In this document: positions 26,101-32,608 of the stretch, in pieces
Numbering within the stretch: position 1 is the stretch's first letter
How the letters are laid out: the number at the start of each line of letters is the position of its first letter
Assembly: GCA_937900875.1 (NCBI GenBank)
Contig: CALCGD010000265.1
Location: 1-32,608, forward strand
DNA length: 32,608 bases
Source: an uncultured Flavobacteriales bacterium
Lineage (GTDB): Bacteria > Bacteroidota > Bacteroidia > UBA10329
Reading direction: 5' to 3'
Notes under the pieces: generated by a model
The model's database searches: none
Seen by the model: the letters and a program-made list of their open reading frames with translations, nothing else
Told to the model about the DNA's origin: nothing
Position numbers and translations under genes: made by a program

Positions 26101-26281
26101 GCTTCGGATTTACGTGAAGGGCGGAAACTTATGGACCTTGACAGCTTTCAAAGGTTGGGACCCTGAAGTGCTAAGAAATGTGGACCCGAATTCGCAAGCT
26201 GGTAACGTATCGTTTGCAGGACCATACTTGGGAACGCCACAAGCTAGAACCATTTCATTCGGAATTCAAATTGGACTATAA
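23168..26281 (+). CDS. susC: SusC-type TonB-dependent outer-membrane transporter
   Basis: The 1037-residue protein is the outer-membrane channel of a glycan uptake pair. A signal peptide (to ~20, SWVFAQ) is followed by a carboxypeptidase-regulatory-like domain (~22-105), a TonB-box region around VVVVGYGTTQKRDITGSIS, a plug domain (~115-225, with LIVVDGIPI and IYGSRGANGVVMITTKRG), then a long beta-barrel ending in the aromatic-rich C-terminal strand RTISFGIQIGL. It should take maltooligosaccharides held by the SusD partner, using TonB energy. Identity as a starch/maltodextrin transporter rests on the flanking GH13/GH31 genes. The start ATG lies 47 bases after the operator. Confidence 0.95.
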   Translation: MSKHLLTLLFVALSSWVFAQTGTIKGIVTGDDGLSIIGGTVLLQGTTIGASTDFDGNYELKGVPVGEQTIVYSFIGLKTQKNKITVKEGETTSFDVKLSEDVMLLDQVVVVGYGTTQKRDITGSISTVKAEAIAQSSQPSVDEALQGQAAGVSIISQNGISGSAVKINVRGTNSIAAGSQPLIVVDGIPITTGNFDPGNLGSSSNALSDLNPNDIESIEVLKDAAATAIYGSRGANGVVMITTKRGKAGKSSLNIGYSYGIMNETNRVKFLDASEHLALRNRARTDAGLAPETGTTGVGGGLTRAEADSLAAKGGTDWIDEMLRTGGVHQLELSASGGSEKVRYYLGGAYRSEDGFLKGNNYDRVNARLNLDADASKILRVGGNLAITYTSIDRVRTGDAGGLGTAQQILPYVPIYDADGEFNNNISNPVRDLALQSFNTEIIRSINSIYTDLTLHKNLKFHTDFGIDFMNQQEDEFNFRNVNQTGSTSSAWDRTTRVINWNLNNFLTYEKDWDSKHYFKIMVGQSAQRVKAEGFGLFGYGFPNDYLTSPSDAPADNQNGYSYETGNGLLSFFSRINYKLKNRYLLGISMRGDASSRFGPDNKWGFFPAFSAGWIISDEKFMSGSKAVPYLKLSASFGYTGNDAIPDFAYWSLYSAGFDYADSSGVAPIQLDNPNLKWERSQQLDVNVDFAFFDSKLFGNITYYRKTSSDLLLFMSLPSSSGYDGVWQNIGQLENWGMEFSLTSRNINRKFKWETNLNLAFNRNKVLDAASLPPDAFESGQPGEGRVIEGYPVGQAFLVEFAGVQAQDGQIGAYNLDGSAMLDGGGSQVMYNVNGGTELFYDKNGNLMTFANPTGGLFYEHHRKAMGSPLPIFYGGITNTLSYAGVELNFMFSFAYGNTLYDDAAKTQIGSWQSIAQREEILDAWSPENPNTDVPGLNGYVPVNSSRFLYDASYLRLRSLTLAYNFPKKTLSKIKLQKLRIYVKGGNLWTLTAFKGWDPEVLRNVDPNSQAGNVSFAGPYLGTPQARTISFGIQIGL

Positions 26282-26282
26282 G

Positions 26283-27707
26283 ATGGAAAGGATGAAGAAA
26301 TTATCACTCATATTATCGTTGGCCATTTTGTTCGGATCGTGCGAGAAACTACTCGTTATTGACCCAGTTACAGACATTCCAGCCGATCAAGCAATAAATA
26401 CCGTTCAGGATTTAGAGAATCTAGCTAATTCCATGTACAATGGTTTGCAAGGAGGTTCGCTTTACGGAGGCAATTTTCAACTCTATGCAGACCTTATGGC
26501 CGAGGATACTCGTGTAGACGAATCAAGGTTGTCCCCATTCGGAACTCTTGAGATTTATCAACGGGCTACAACTATCCAAATCGGCTCTTTGCGGAGTACC
26601 TGGAAAGAAGCGTACAAGGTGATTAATCGGGCGAATAATATCATTCGTGTTGTGGATGAAAACCTTCTTTCTGGCGATGATTTTGAGCACAGAAAAGGAG
26701 TTTTAAAGGCAGAAGCCTTATTTATAAGAGCATTGTGCCATTTTGAACTCTGCCGTTTTTGGGCGCAACCTTATGACGTGGATAACCAAGGAGGAAATGG
26801 CCAAGCAGGTGTGCCGTATAGATTGGAGCCAACTTTATCGTTTACACAGGATTTGGCTATTGCCCGCTCAACGGTTGAAGACGTTTACACCAACGCTTTA
26901 ATTGATTTAAATGAAGCAGAAACGCTTTTTGCCGCTGCAGGCGCACGGAGGTCAACTCATCGCGCAGCAGGCATGGCTACAAATGCACTCAAGGCAAGAA
27001 TTCTTTTTTCAAAAGGGGATTATACAAATGCATCGGCTGCAGCTACAGAAGTAATTGCAAGCAACCTTTATAGTCTTTATCCAAGTAATTCTGATGATGT
27101 AGCGCTGCTTGTTCCGTTTCAATCAACGGGTTATGGAGCGGCAACCGCGTCTATTTTTCAACTGGCTTTTACCACTTATGATAATGGGTTGAATGAGTCG
27201 TATTCTCAACTGAATAACCTACCCGTTTTTCAGTATTCTGCTGCAGATTTAGTAACTAGTTATGCTCCAGGAGACCAAAGAAAAACGAAATGGTATTTGC
27301 AAAATCCAATTAATCTGAATGGTAGAATAACTAAGTATGATCGCCCTGGAGACGTGTTTTACAACGTTCCAGTTTTTAGATTGGCGGAAATGCATCTTAT
27401 TCGAGCTGAAGCAAACATGAGTCCTGGTGGAAGTGGAAATACTACGGAAGCATTGGAAAGCTACAATGCCATTAGAGAAAGAGCTTTCGAAACCAATTTC
27501 ATTCCTGAAACAGGAACGAATCAGTTATTGGAGAAAATAAGATTGGAAAGAAGATGGGAACTCTGTTTTGAAAACGATAGGTACCACAATCTAAGACGAT
27601 TGAAGCTTCCTGTGCGCGATGGAGTTTCGTATAATGATGCATCTTTACTATTCAAAATACCGCAAGAAGAAATTGCTGGAAATCCTTCTATAGAACAAAA
27701 CCCTTAA
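26283..27707 (+). CDS. susD: SusD/RagB-type outer-membrane glycan-binding lipoprotein
   Basis: A lipoprotein of ~475 residues whose signal ends in ILFGSC (Cys about 17-20 from the start), followed by EKLLVIDPVTDIPADQAI, the typical SusD N-terminus. The helical TPR-like scaffold is visible, and the C-terminal RagB/SusD signature is present: RLAEMHLIRAEANM, then KIRLERRWELCFENDRYHNLRR and LLFKIPQEEIAGNP. The ATG at 26283 comes right after the susC stop; ATG 26292 (MKKLSLIL) is equally possible. The open frame extends back into susC, which is not real coding. It forms the lid of the SusCD pair. Confidence 0.94.
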   Translation: MERMKKLSLILSLAILFGSCEKLLVIDPVTDIPADQAINTVQDLENLANSMYNGLQGGSLYGGNFQLYADLMAEDTRVDESRLSPFGTLEIYQRATTIQIGSLRSTWKEAYKVINRANNIIRVVDENLLSGDDFEHRKGVLKAEALFIRALCHFELCRFWAQPYDVDNQGGNGQAGVPYRLEPTLSFTQDLAIARSTVEDVYTNALIDLNEAETLFAAAGARRSTHRAAGMATNALKARILFSKGDYTNASAAATEVIASNLYSLYPSNSDDVALLVPFQSTGYGAATASIFQLAFTTYDNGLNESYSQLNNLPVFQYSAADLVTSYAPGDQRKTKWYLQNPINLNGRITKYDRPGDVFYNVPVFRLAEMHLIRAEANMSPGGSGNTTEALESYNAIRERAFETNFIPETGTNQLLEKIRLERRWELCFENDRYHNLRRLKLPVRDGVSYNDASLLFKIPQEEIAGNPSIEQNP

Positions 27708-27717
27708 TATTCATTTC

Positions 27718-28746
27718 ATGAAAACACTTTACACTCTAGGTCTTCTCCTAATTACGGGAGTAGCTTTTTCTCAAGTTCCAACCAATTTTGGCTCAAATGC
27801 GGAAGATGGAATCCTTTATCAAACGTACAATCTAATTGATCACGGTAGCGTGAGTTCTGTCCGGTTTCAAGCACAAAATGCCATCGGAGAAGGTGATGGT
27901 ACATGGGAATTTTACACTGGCGATTACATGAATAATTGGCGACCATATACGGCTGATGACACACTGAGTAGTTTTGATATGATTATCGACCCTTCTGCCG
28001 AATCAGCTAGTGCTCGTTACAATTCTGGTTATGGAGGTGAAACAGGTAAACTACAAGCTATTCAGGCTGGATACTACTACACTGCCATTATCGGAAACAA
28101 TGTCACAGCCGACAATTTCATGTCAATTATTGAGACTGATTTTGCCCCTGTGGCAATTGATACGGTTTACAACTCACCTACAAATCCAACTGAGACAGAT
28201 GATATTGTAATAACGGTTGAACTAGACGGAGCAACTACTCTTAGTCCTGGAGAGCATGTGTTCATTCGAGCTGCTGCAAGTGCCGACTTTACCATTGCAC
28301 CGGCTTTCTTAGAGGTAACCAACTTTTCCAATGGTGTGGGCACGGTTACGATTCCTGCAGGATCAATTTCAGCGGGAATTGCAGCGCATTACTACGCCTT
28401 AGTGACTGAGGAGGCTTCTCCAGTTCATGAATCCATTGACTATTTCACACTATTCTTCGGTAATAATGGTGGAGATAATTATGAGTTTACCGTTTCTCCT
28501 GTTACGGGAATAGAAGATCCTGTTGCTGAATTTGGCATTACCAACACGAATGGAACAATCCGCATCTCAAATTCAGCGCAGCTTAATAGGGTTGAGTTAA
28601 TTGCAGTGGACGGTAAAGTCGTTTCGGCTAAATCGGTTAACGGAAGTGAGATTAACATTAGCACAAACGGATTGGCTAAGGGAGTTTATGTGTTGAATCT
28701 CATCGGTGCCGACCATAAAACAAGCACAAAACTGTTTGTTGATTAA
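27718..28746 (+). CDS. T9SS-sorted secreted protein in the SusE position
   Basis: A 342-residue protein with a signal peptide of type I (LLLITGVAFSQ, no lipobox cysteine). The middle has two beta-rich regions (~25-145 and ~155-250); these are plausibly carbohydrate-binding, but I do not recognise the domain. The last ~75 residues (~265-342) look like a type IX secretion type-A sorting tail: GTIRISN, then VELIAVDGKVVSAKS and GLAKGVYVLNLIG ending in KLFVD. So it is probably secreted or anchored through T9SS instead of being a SusE-like lipoprotein. It is 10 bases after susD. A strong terminator follows its stop. The role (starch binding at the surface) is inferred from position only. Confidence 0.75.
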   Translation: MKTLYTLGLLLITGVAFSQVPTNFGSNAEDGILYQTYNLIDHGSVSSVRFQAQNAIGEGDGTWEFYTGDYMNNWRPYTADDTLSSFDMIIDPSAESASARYNSGYGGETGKLQAIQAGYYYTAIIGNNVTADNFMSIIETDFAPVAIDTVYNSPTNPTETDDIVITVELDGATTLSPGEHVFIRAAASADFTIAPAFLEVTNFSNGVGTVTIPAGSISAGIAAHYYALVTEEASPVHESIDYFTLFFGNNGGDNYEFTVSPVTGIEDPVAEFGITNTNGTIRISNSAQLNRVELIAVDGKVVSAKSVNGSEINISTNGLAKGVYVLNLIGADHKTSTKLFVD

Positions 28747-28764
28747 AATTTGAAGCTTTAAAAC

Positions 28765-28801
28765 AAGGCCGTCTAACAACTGTTGGACGGCCTTTATTTT
28801 A
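28765..28801 (+). terminator. Strong hairpin terminator inside the starch operon
   Basis: AAGGCCGTC (28765-28773) pairs perfectly with GACGGCCTT (28786-28794), extended inward by AACA/TGTT, and is followed by a T-rich stretch (cctttatttta). It ends only a few bases before the GH13 start at 28807, so there is no room for a new promoter after it. Confidence 0.85.
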
Positions 28802-28806
28802 TCTGA

Positions 28807-30645
28807 ATGAAACGACTTATTTATCTTCTCTTTTCTCTTTTATCCACTGTTGCGGTTGCCCAAGAATCGCCCGATTTGAAATTCTTTCCGCCCAATTGGT
28901 GGACTGGTATGCCAGAAGAGAATTTTCAATTAATGATTCATGGATTGAGAGGCGACTGGGACGTAGAGTTGGTAGATGATTTGGAATTAACCATTACAGA
29001 CCAGCATACGGTAGATAACCCTAATTATTTGTTCCTAGACATCACCATTCCGAAGGGGTATAAGGGTGATGGAATCCCGTTACATTTCTCAGACGGAAAC
29101 GCTTCATTTAAGCTTATATATCCTTTGCTAAAGCGAGACGAATTGCCAAATATTCATCGTGGAATAAACTCCGCAGACCTCATTTATCTCATTTTTCCAG
29201 ATCGATTTGCCAACGGAGATGAAGCTAATGATGTGAATTTTGGCTTGACCGATACGCGTGTTCTACGAGACTCGCTCAAAACCAGACACGGAGGCGACAT
29301 TAAAGGAATTCGAGATAATCTCTATCACTTTCGCGATTTAGGAGCTACAGCACTTTGGATTAACCCGTTGCTAACTAACGATCAGCCCTGGGAGAGTTAC
29401 CACGGTTATGCCGCCACAGATCATTACCAAATCGACCCAAGATTCGGCACATTAGAGGATTACAAAGCATTGGTGAATGAATGCCATCAGTCGGGAATAA
29501 AAGTGATTATTGATATCGTTTTTAACCACGTTGGGGGTAATCATCTTCTAATTAAAGACCTACCGTCTAAAGACTGGATTCATATCTGGGATGAGTTTCA
29601 GCGCACCAGCTACCGAGCACCAACTCTAATGGATCCTTACGCATCCGAATCGGATAAGAAAATAATGACCGATGGTTGGTTTGATTACCACATGCCAGAT
29701 TTAAATCAGAAGAACGAATTATTGGCAAACTTCCTTATTCAGAATTCTATTTGGTGGATTGAGATGACAGGAATTGACGCCTATAGAATTGACACCTATG
29801 CGTATTCAGATGCGGAGTTTATGGCTAAATGGGCCAAGACGATTAAAAAGTATTATCCCAAGTTCAATTTCTTTGGCGAAACGTGGGTTCACGGAACACC
29901 TATTCAGGCTCATTTTACCGAGAATAATAAGATGAATGGCGAATTCAATACCGAACTACCAGCAGTCACAGATTTTCAGATGTATTATGCCATAAACGAT
30001 GCGATTTCTAAACCTCAGGGCTGGACTGATGGAATGGCTAAACTGTACTACACCCTAGCCAAAGATTTCGTTTATGAAGATCCAAACAGGAACATTTTGT
30101 TCTTAGATAATCATGACTTGGGTCGCTATTACTCCATGGTTGGAGAGGATTTTGAAAAATGGAAAATGGGAATGAGTTGGTTAATGACCACCCGAGGAAT
30201 TCCGATGATTTATTATGGTACTGAGATACTCATGACAGGATTTACAGACCCAGACGCCAAGGTTAGAGCAGATTATCCTGGGGGCTGGAAATCTGATTCG
30301 GTAAATAAATTTACCAAAGAGGGTAGAACCGAATTGGAAAATGAAGCATTTGATTTCATTCAAACCCTAGCTCGTTTCAGAAAGAAAAGCAAAGCCATTA
30401 CCAAAGGACAAACAATGCAATTTGTACCAGTTGACGGTGTTTATGTGTATTTCCGCTACACAGATTCCGAAACAGTTATGGTTATCATGAATTCGGCAGA
30501 GAAAGAAATGGCGCTAGATATGGACCGATATGCTGAAAGAATTACCTCCGCTACAACTGCCAAAAATGTTGTCACAGGCTCTCAAGTATCGCTCGAAAAT
30601 TTAAAAATAGGTTCTAAAAGTTCGTTAATTCTTCAATGGAACTAA
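28807..30645 (+). CDS. susA: SusA-like periplasmic GH13 enzyme (neopullulanase/cyclomaltodextrinase type)
   Basis: The 612-residue protein has a cleavable signal peptide (LLSTVAVAQ, residues ~1-19) and no lipobox, so it is periplasmic. Residues ~24-115 form the N-terminal domain of the cyclomaltodextrinase type (FFPPNWWTGM block), followed by the GH13 barrel and a C-terminal beta domain from ~530. The triad is present: Asp329 in DAYRIDTYAY, Glu358 in FGETWV and Asp437 in DNHDLGR. It probably cuts imported maltooligosaccharides, as SusA does in B. thetaiotaomicron; the symbol is by analogy. No ribosome site is seen between the terminator's T-run and the ATG. Confidence 0.92.
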   Translation: MKRLIYLLFSLLSTVAVAQESPDLKFFPPNWWTGMPEENFQLMIHGLRGDWDVELVDDLELTITDQHTVDNPNYLFLDITIPKGYKGDGIPLHFSDGNASFKLIYPLLKRDELPNIHRGINSADLIYLIFPDRFANGDEANDVNFGLTDTRVLRDSLKTRHGGDIKGIRDNLYHFRDLGATALWINPLLTNDQPWESYHGYAATDHYQIDPRFGTLEDYKALVNECHQSGIKVIIDIVFNHVGGNHLLIKDLPSKDWIHIWDEFQRTSYRAPTLMDPYASESDKKIMTDGWFDYHMPDLNQKNELLANFLIQNSIWWIEMTGIDAYRIDTYAYSDAEFMAKWAKTIKKYYPKFNFFGETWVHGTPIQAHFTENNKMNGEFNTELPAVTDFQMYYAINDAISKPQGWTDGMAKLYYTLAKDFVYEDPNRNILFLDNHDLGRYYSMVGEDFEKWKMGMSWLMTTRGIPMIYYGTEILMTGFTDPDAKVRADYPGGWKSDSVNKFTKEGRTELENEAFDFIQTLARFRKKSKAITKGQTMQFVPVDGVYVYFRYTDSETVMVIMNSAEKEMALDMDRYAERITSATTAKNVVTGSQVSLENLKIGSKSSLILQWN

Positions 30646-30692
30646 CCCGACTTGGGAATGTCTTCTTATCTTTTCAGTTCAAAATTTATCGC

Positions 30693-31532
30693 ATGAGAAC
30701 TTTTACTCGATTATTCGCGCTTGCTGGTTTGGTACTATTTATTGGCGGAAATGCCATTGCGCAGAACCATAGCCAAAATCAGGAACAGCTTAAAAAGTAT
30801 GAGTCTGATGAGTTATACGCGTCAGACTGCAAGCACGATGTAAGCGGTAAATGGATTGGGACTGAAATTCAGTATGACGAGACAGGAAGTTTCATTAAGG
30901 TGAAATTTGACATTGTATTCGAGTTTGTTCAAGACGGAAATAAGGTCACAGGCACTTCTTACATCAAAGACAAATTGGCCAACGATATAGGCTACATGAA
31001 TATTAGAGGTTACGTTATTGGAGATAAACTTCATTTCGAAGAATACGAGCTTACAGGTCAACAATGGGAAACGCCTAATAGAGTTTGGTGCTTTAGAACT
31101 GGTGAACTCGATTTAACCCAAATAAGACGCAAAATGCAGCTGTCTGGCGATTATGATGCTTACGCGGCTTACGATTACCGACCATGTAGAGATTACTGCC
31201 ACACGGTTGTTCAAAAAGACACCAAAGATTCTGATGGACCAGAAGTGGCTGAATTCAAATTTGCTGAAGAAAAAGAGAATCTAATTTCTGTTGCTCCAAG
31301 TCCATTTAGAGACCAGACTACACTCTCCTACACCTTAGATAAGGATGCAAAAGTTCAGTTAGATGTATTTGATCTTTCTGGAAGAAAAGTGGTTGAGCTA
31401 ATAAATGGTAATCAGACTTCAGGAAAGTATTCTCAGGTTTTTGAAGCAGCGGGAAATCCTGTGGGAAGCTACATTGTTCGCTTGTTTGTGGATGATAAAC
31501 TTTACACCAAGCAGGTGGTAATTATGAGGTAA
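30693..31532 (+). CDS. T9SS-sorted secreted protein with a cysteine-containing N-terminal domain
   Basis: A 279-residue protein. The open frame starts earlier, but MRTFTRLFALAGLVLFIGGN followed by AIAQ is a clear signal peptide, so I place the start at ATG 30693. After a short linker, residues ~45-165 form a beta-rich domain (HDVSGKWIGTEIQYDETG, then GDKLHFEEYELTG) with four or more cysteines, the last near RPCRDYCH; disulfides are likely. The C-terminal ~75 residues are a T9SS sorting tail (VAPSPFRDQTTLSYTL, LDVFDLSGRKVVELI, GSYIVRLF). No known function. It lies 47 bases after the GH13 gene; whether it belongs to the starch operon is uncertain. Confidence 0.75.
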   Translation: MRTFTRLFALAGLVLFIGGNAIAQNHSQNQEQLKKYESDELYASDCKHDVSGKWIGTEIQYDETGSFIKVKFDIVFEFVQDGNKVTGTSYIKDKLANDIGYMNIRGYVIGDKLHFEEYELTGQQWETPNRVWCFRTGELDLTQIRRKMQLSGDYDAYAAYDYRPCRDYCHTVVQKDTKDSDGPEVAEFKFAEEKENLISVAPSPFRDQTTLSYTLDKDAKVQLDVFDLSGRKVVELINGNQTSGKYSQVFEAAGNPVGSYIVRLFVDDKLYTKQVVIMR

Positions 31533-31535
31533 GCC

Positions 31536-32447
31536 TCATTTGCAGTTGTAAACGATAACTCCTTTTGCTTCTTGATGGCCAAGTTCGCTGGCCTTAATCC
31601 AATCTACACAAGCTTCTTCGTTTTTGCCGGCTCTAGCTTTGGCTTGTCCACGACTGTAATGAGCATCAGCAAAGTTTGGTTGCATCTCTATTACGCGAGA
31701 GTAATCCTCTATTGCAGCTTCATAGTGCTTTAGTTTTTCGAATGTTTCGCCCCGTATCATGTACAATTGTGCTTCAGGATTATCAATCTGTTCCATAGCA
31801 CGAGAATAATAGGCGAGGGCATCTGCGTACTCTTCAATCTCATACGAAACGCGCCCAACATCCCACGTTAGCTGAATGTTTTTTGGGTTGAGTTCTACCA
31901 CTGTTTTGTAATCTGCTAAAGCAGATTTTTTATTATTCATACGCATGTAAAGTTGTCCTCTTTCGAAATGCGCATTCATCAAATTTTGGTCATTTAAGGC
32001 AATAACAGAGGCTAAATCTTCCAACGCCTTCTTGTCTTTGCCCGCACGAACATACGCTTGAGACCTGTTCATGAATGTTTGAGAACCGTACGCAGATCCA
32101 TATTCAATAGCCTTAGAATTGGCTTCAATAGACAAGTTGAAATCGTTCAAGTAAAACGCACAAAGGCCAACTAAAAAGTGGGCGTCTCCATTTGCCGAGT
32201 CTAGTTCAACGGCCTTGGAAAAATCTTTGAGAGCACCTTGATAATTATTCAAGGCTCGCTTGGCGTGTCCACGATTTAGGTATCGGTTTGCGTCTAACGA
32301 ATCAGCCTTAATTGCCCAATTAAACCAGGTTACGGCATCTTTGTAATTCTCCTGATGAAAGGCAGTTACTCCTCTTTCAAGAAAGCTTTGGGCATTGGAA
32401 ATGCCAAGCTGTGCAAGGAAAAAAGAAAGAAAAACCAGCTTTTTCAT
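31536..32447 (-). CDS. TPR repeat protein, secreted
   Basis: A 303-residue protein with a signal peptide MKKLVFLSFFLAQLGISNAQ. I choose ATG 32447, since the 34 extra upstream codons do not look like protein. The rest is about eight 34-residue TPR units (for example YQGALKDFSKAVELDSANGD and YEAAIEDYSRVIEMQPNFAD), a scaffold for protein contacts, ending with a Cys-containing cap (ACVDWIKASELGHQEAKG). Its partner is unknown. It is convergent with the preceding T9SS protein, with only 3 bp between stops and no terminator there. Confidence 0.87.
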   Translation of the reverse strand: MKKLVFLSFFLAQLGISNAQSFLERGVTAFHQENYKDAVTWFNWAIKADSLDANRYLNRGHAKRALNNYQGALKDFSKAVELDSANGDAHFLVGLCAFYLNDFNLSIEANSKAIEYGSAYGSQTFMNRSQAYVRAGKDKKALEDLASVIALNDQNLMNAHFERGQLYMRMNNKKSALADYKTVVELNPKNIQLTWDVGRVSYEIEEYADALAYYSRAMEQIDNPEAQLYMIRGETFEKLKHYEAAIEDYSRVIEMQPNFADAHYSRGQAKARAGKNEEACVDWIKASELGHQEAKGVIVYNCK

Positions 32448-32508
32448 TTGGTAAAATTCTGAACTACAATTTAGTGAACCAAAGTTGGTTACCTGAATGG
32501 TGAACAAG

Positions 32509-32544
32509 AAAAAAGCGCAGATTCTAGAAGAACCTGCGCTTTTT
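32509..32544. terminator. Bidirectional hairpin terminator
   Basis: GCGCAG (32515-32520) pairs with CTGCGC (32534-32539), flanked by six A's on one side and five T's on the other, with a 13-base loop. Leftward it would end a gene arriving from beyond the window, before the TPR gene begins. Confidence 0.75.
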
Positions 32545-32549
32545 AACAA

Positions 32550-32608
32550 TTAATAATCTGATTCCCCCGAAAGATACCAGTACGTAAATAGATTACGTTT
32601 TTGAAGGA
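32550..32608 (-). CDS. Possible C-terminal fragment of a gene beyond the window
   Basis: Reading leftward from the window edge, one frame gives KRNLFTYWYLSGESDY then TAA at 32552-32550, just before the terminator. Eighteen codons are too few to name a family; another frame is also open to a stop at 32543. The call rests on the terminator position. Confidence 0.2.
   Translation of the reverse strand, partial: LQKRNLFTYWYLSGESDY

Noticed and set aside
26178-26282. N-terminal extension of the SusD frame into susC.
   Set aside because: It overlaps the conserved C-terminal barrel of SusC, and a lipoprotein signal starts right after the susC stop.
30646-30692. TTG and TATCTTTT ahead of the T9SS protein as a promoter.
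   Set aside because: The spacing is only 12 bases and the -7 box lacks the final G, so the match is too weak to list.
32477-32490. AACCAAAGTTGGTT, a palindrome with 6-base arms upstream of the TPR gene, as a possible operator.
   Set aside because: Only a single copy is present, it is short, and it has no link to a regulator; chance is likely.

Overview
The window is about 32.6 kb of a Bacteroidota chromosome, most likely a free-living flavobacterium-like lineage. The signs are a SusC/SusD pair, two proteins with C-terminal tails typical of type IX secretion (T9SS) cargo, lipoproteins, promoter boxes of the Bacteroidota type (TAnnTTTG), and the order coaD, Nudix, pyrE, birA, rsfS, ftsH, cdsA, psd. 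Base composition looks even throughout. I saw no insertion sequence, phage gene, CRISPR array, tRNA or rRNA. No gene-free stretch reaches 300 bases.

Left part (1 to about 15.2 kb) is tightly packed housekeeping DNA. A rightward run holds the tail of a saccharopine-dehydrogenase-type enzyme, coaD and a thioredoxin-like protein. Then come the head-to-head pair Nudix/pyrE and birA facing rsfS. A rightward run rsfS, ftsH, a DUF2007-type gene, cdsA and psd follows (ribosome hibernation, membrane proteolysis, phosphatidylethanolamine synthesis). A leftward block holds upp, a membrane protein and a HAD phosphatase. A second leftward block holds radC, wecB and a polysaccharide deacetylase, the last two pointing to cell-surface glycan work. 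rpsT and icd are leftward genes with their own signals.

Right part (15.2 to about 31.5 kb) is a starch or alpha-glucan utilisation locus. A leftward regulator with a decayed Nudix domain and a C-terminal winged helix (NrtR-like) sits divergent from an operon of a BadF/NAGK-type sugar kinase, a cytoplasmic GH31 alpha-glucosidase and two GH13 lipoproteins. A second operon holds SusC, SusD, a T9SS-sorted protein in the SusE position, then, after a strong hairpin terminator, a periplasmic SusA-like GH13 enzyme and another T9SS-sorted protein. Two nearly identical palindromes (16019-16039 and 23100-23120) lie in front of the two operons, the first also in front of the regulator. I infer that they are the regulator's operators.

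Proposed flow: surface lipoproteins and T9SS proteins bind and cut starch, SusCD imports oligosaccharides, the periplasmic SusA-like enzyme shortens them, the GH31 enzyme releases glucose in the cytoplasm, and the BadF-type kinase phosphorylates it. No inner-membrane sugar transporter is in the window. A leftward TPR protein and a hairpin terminator close the window.
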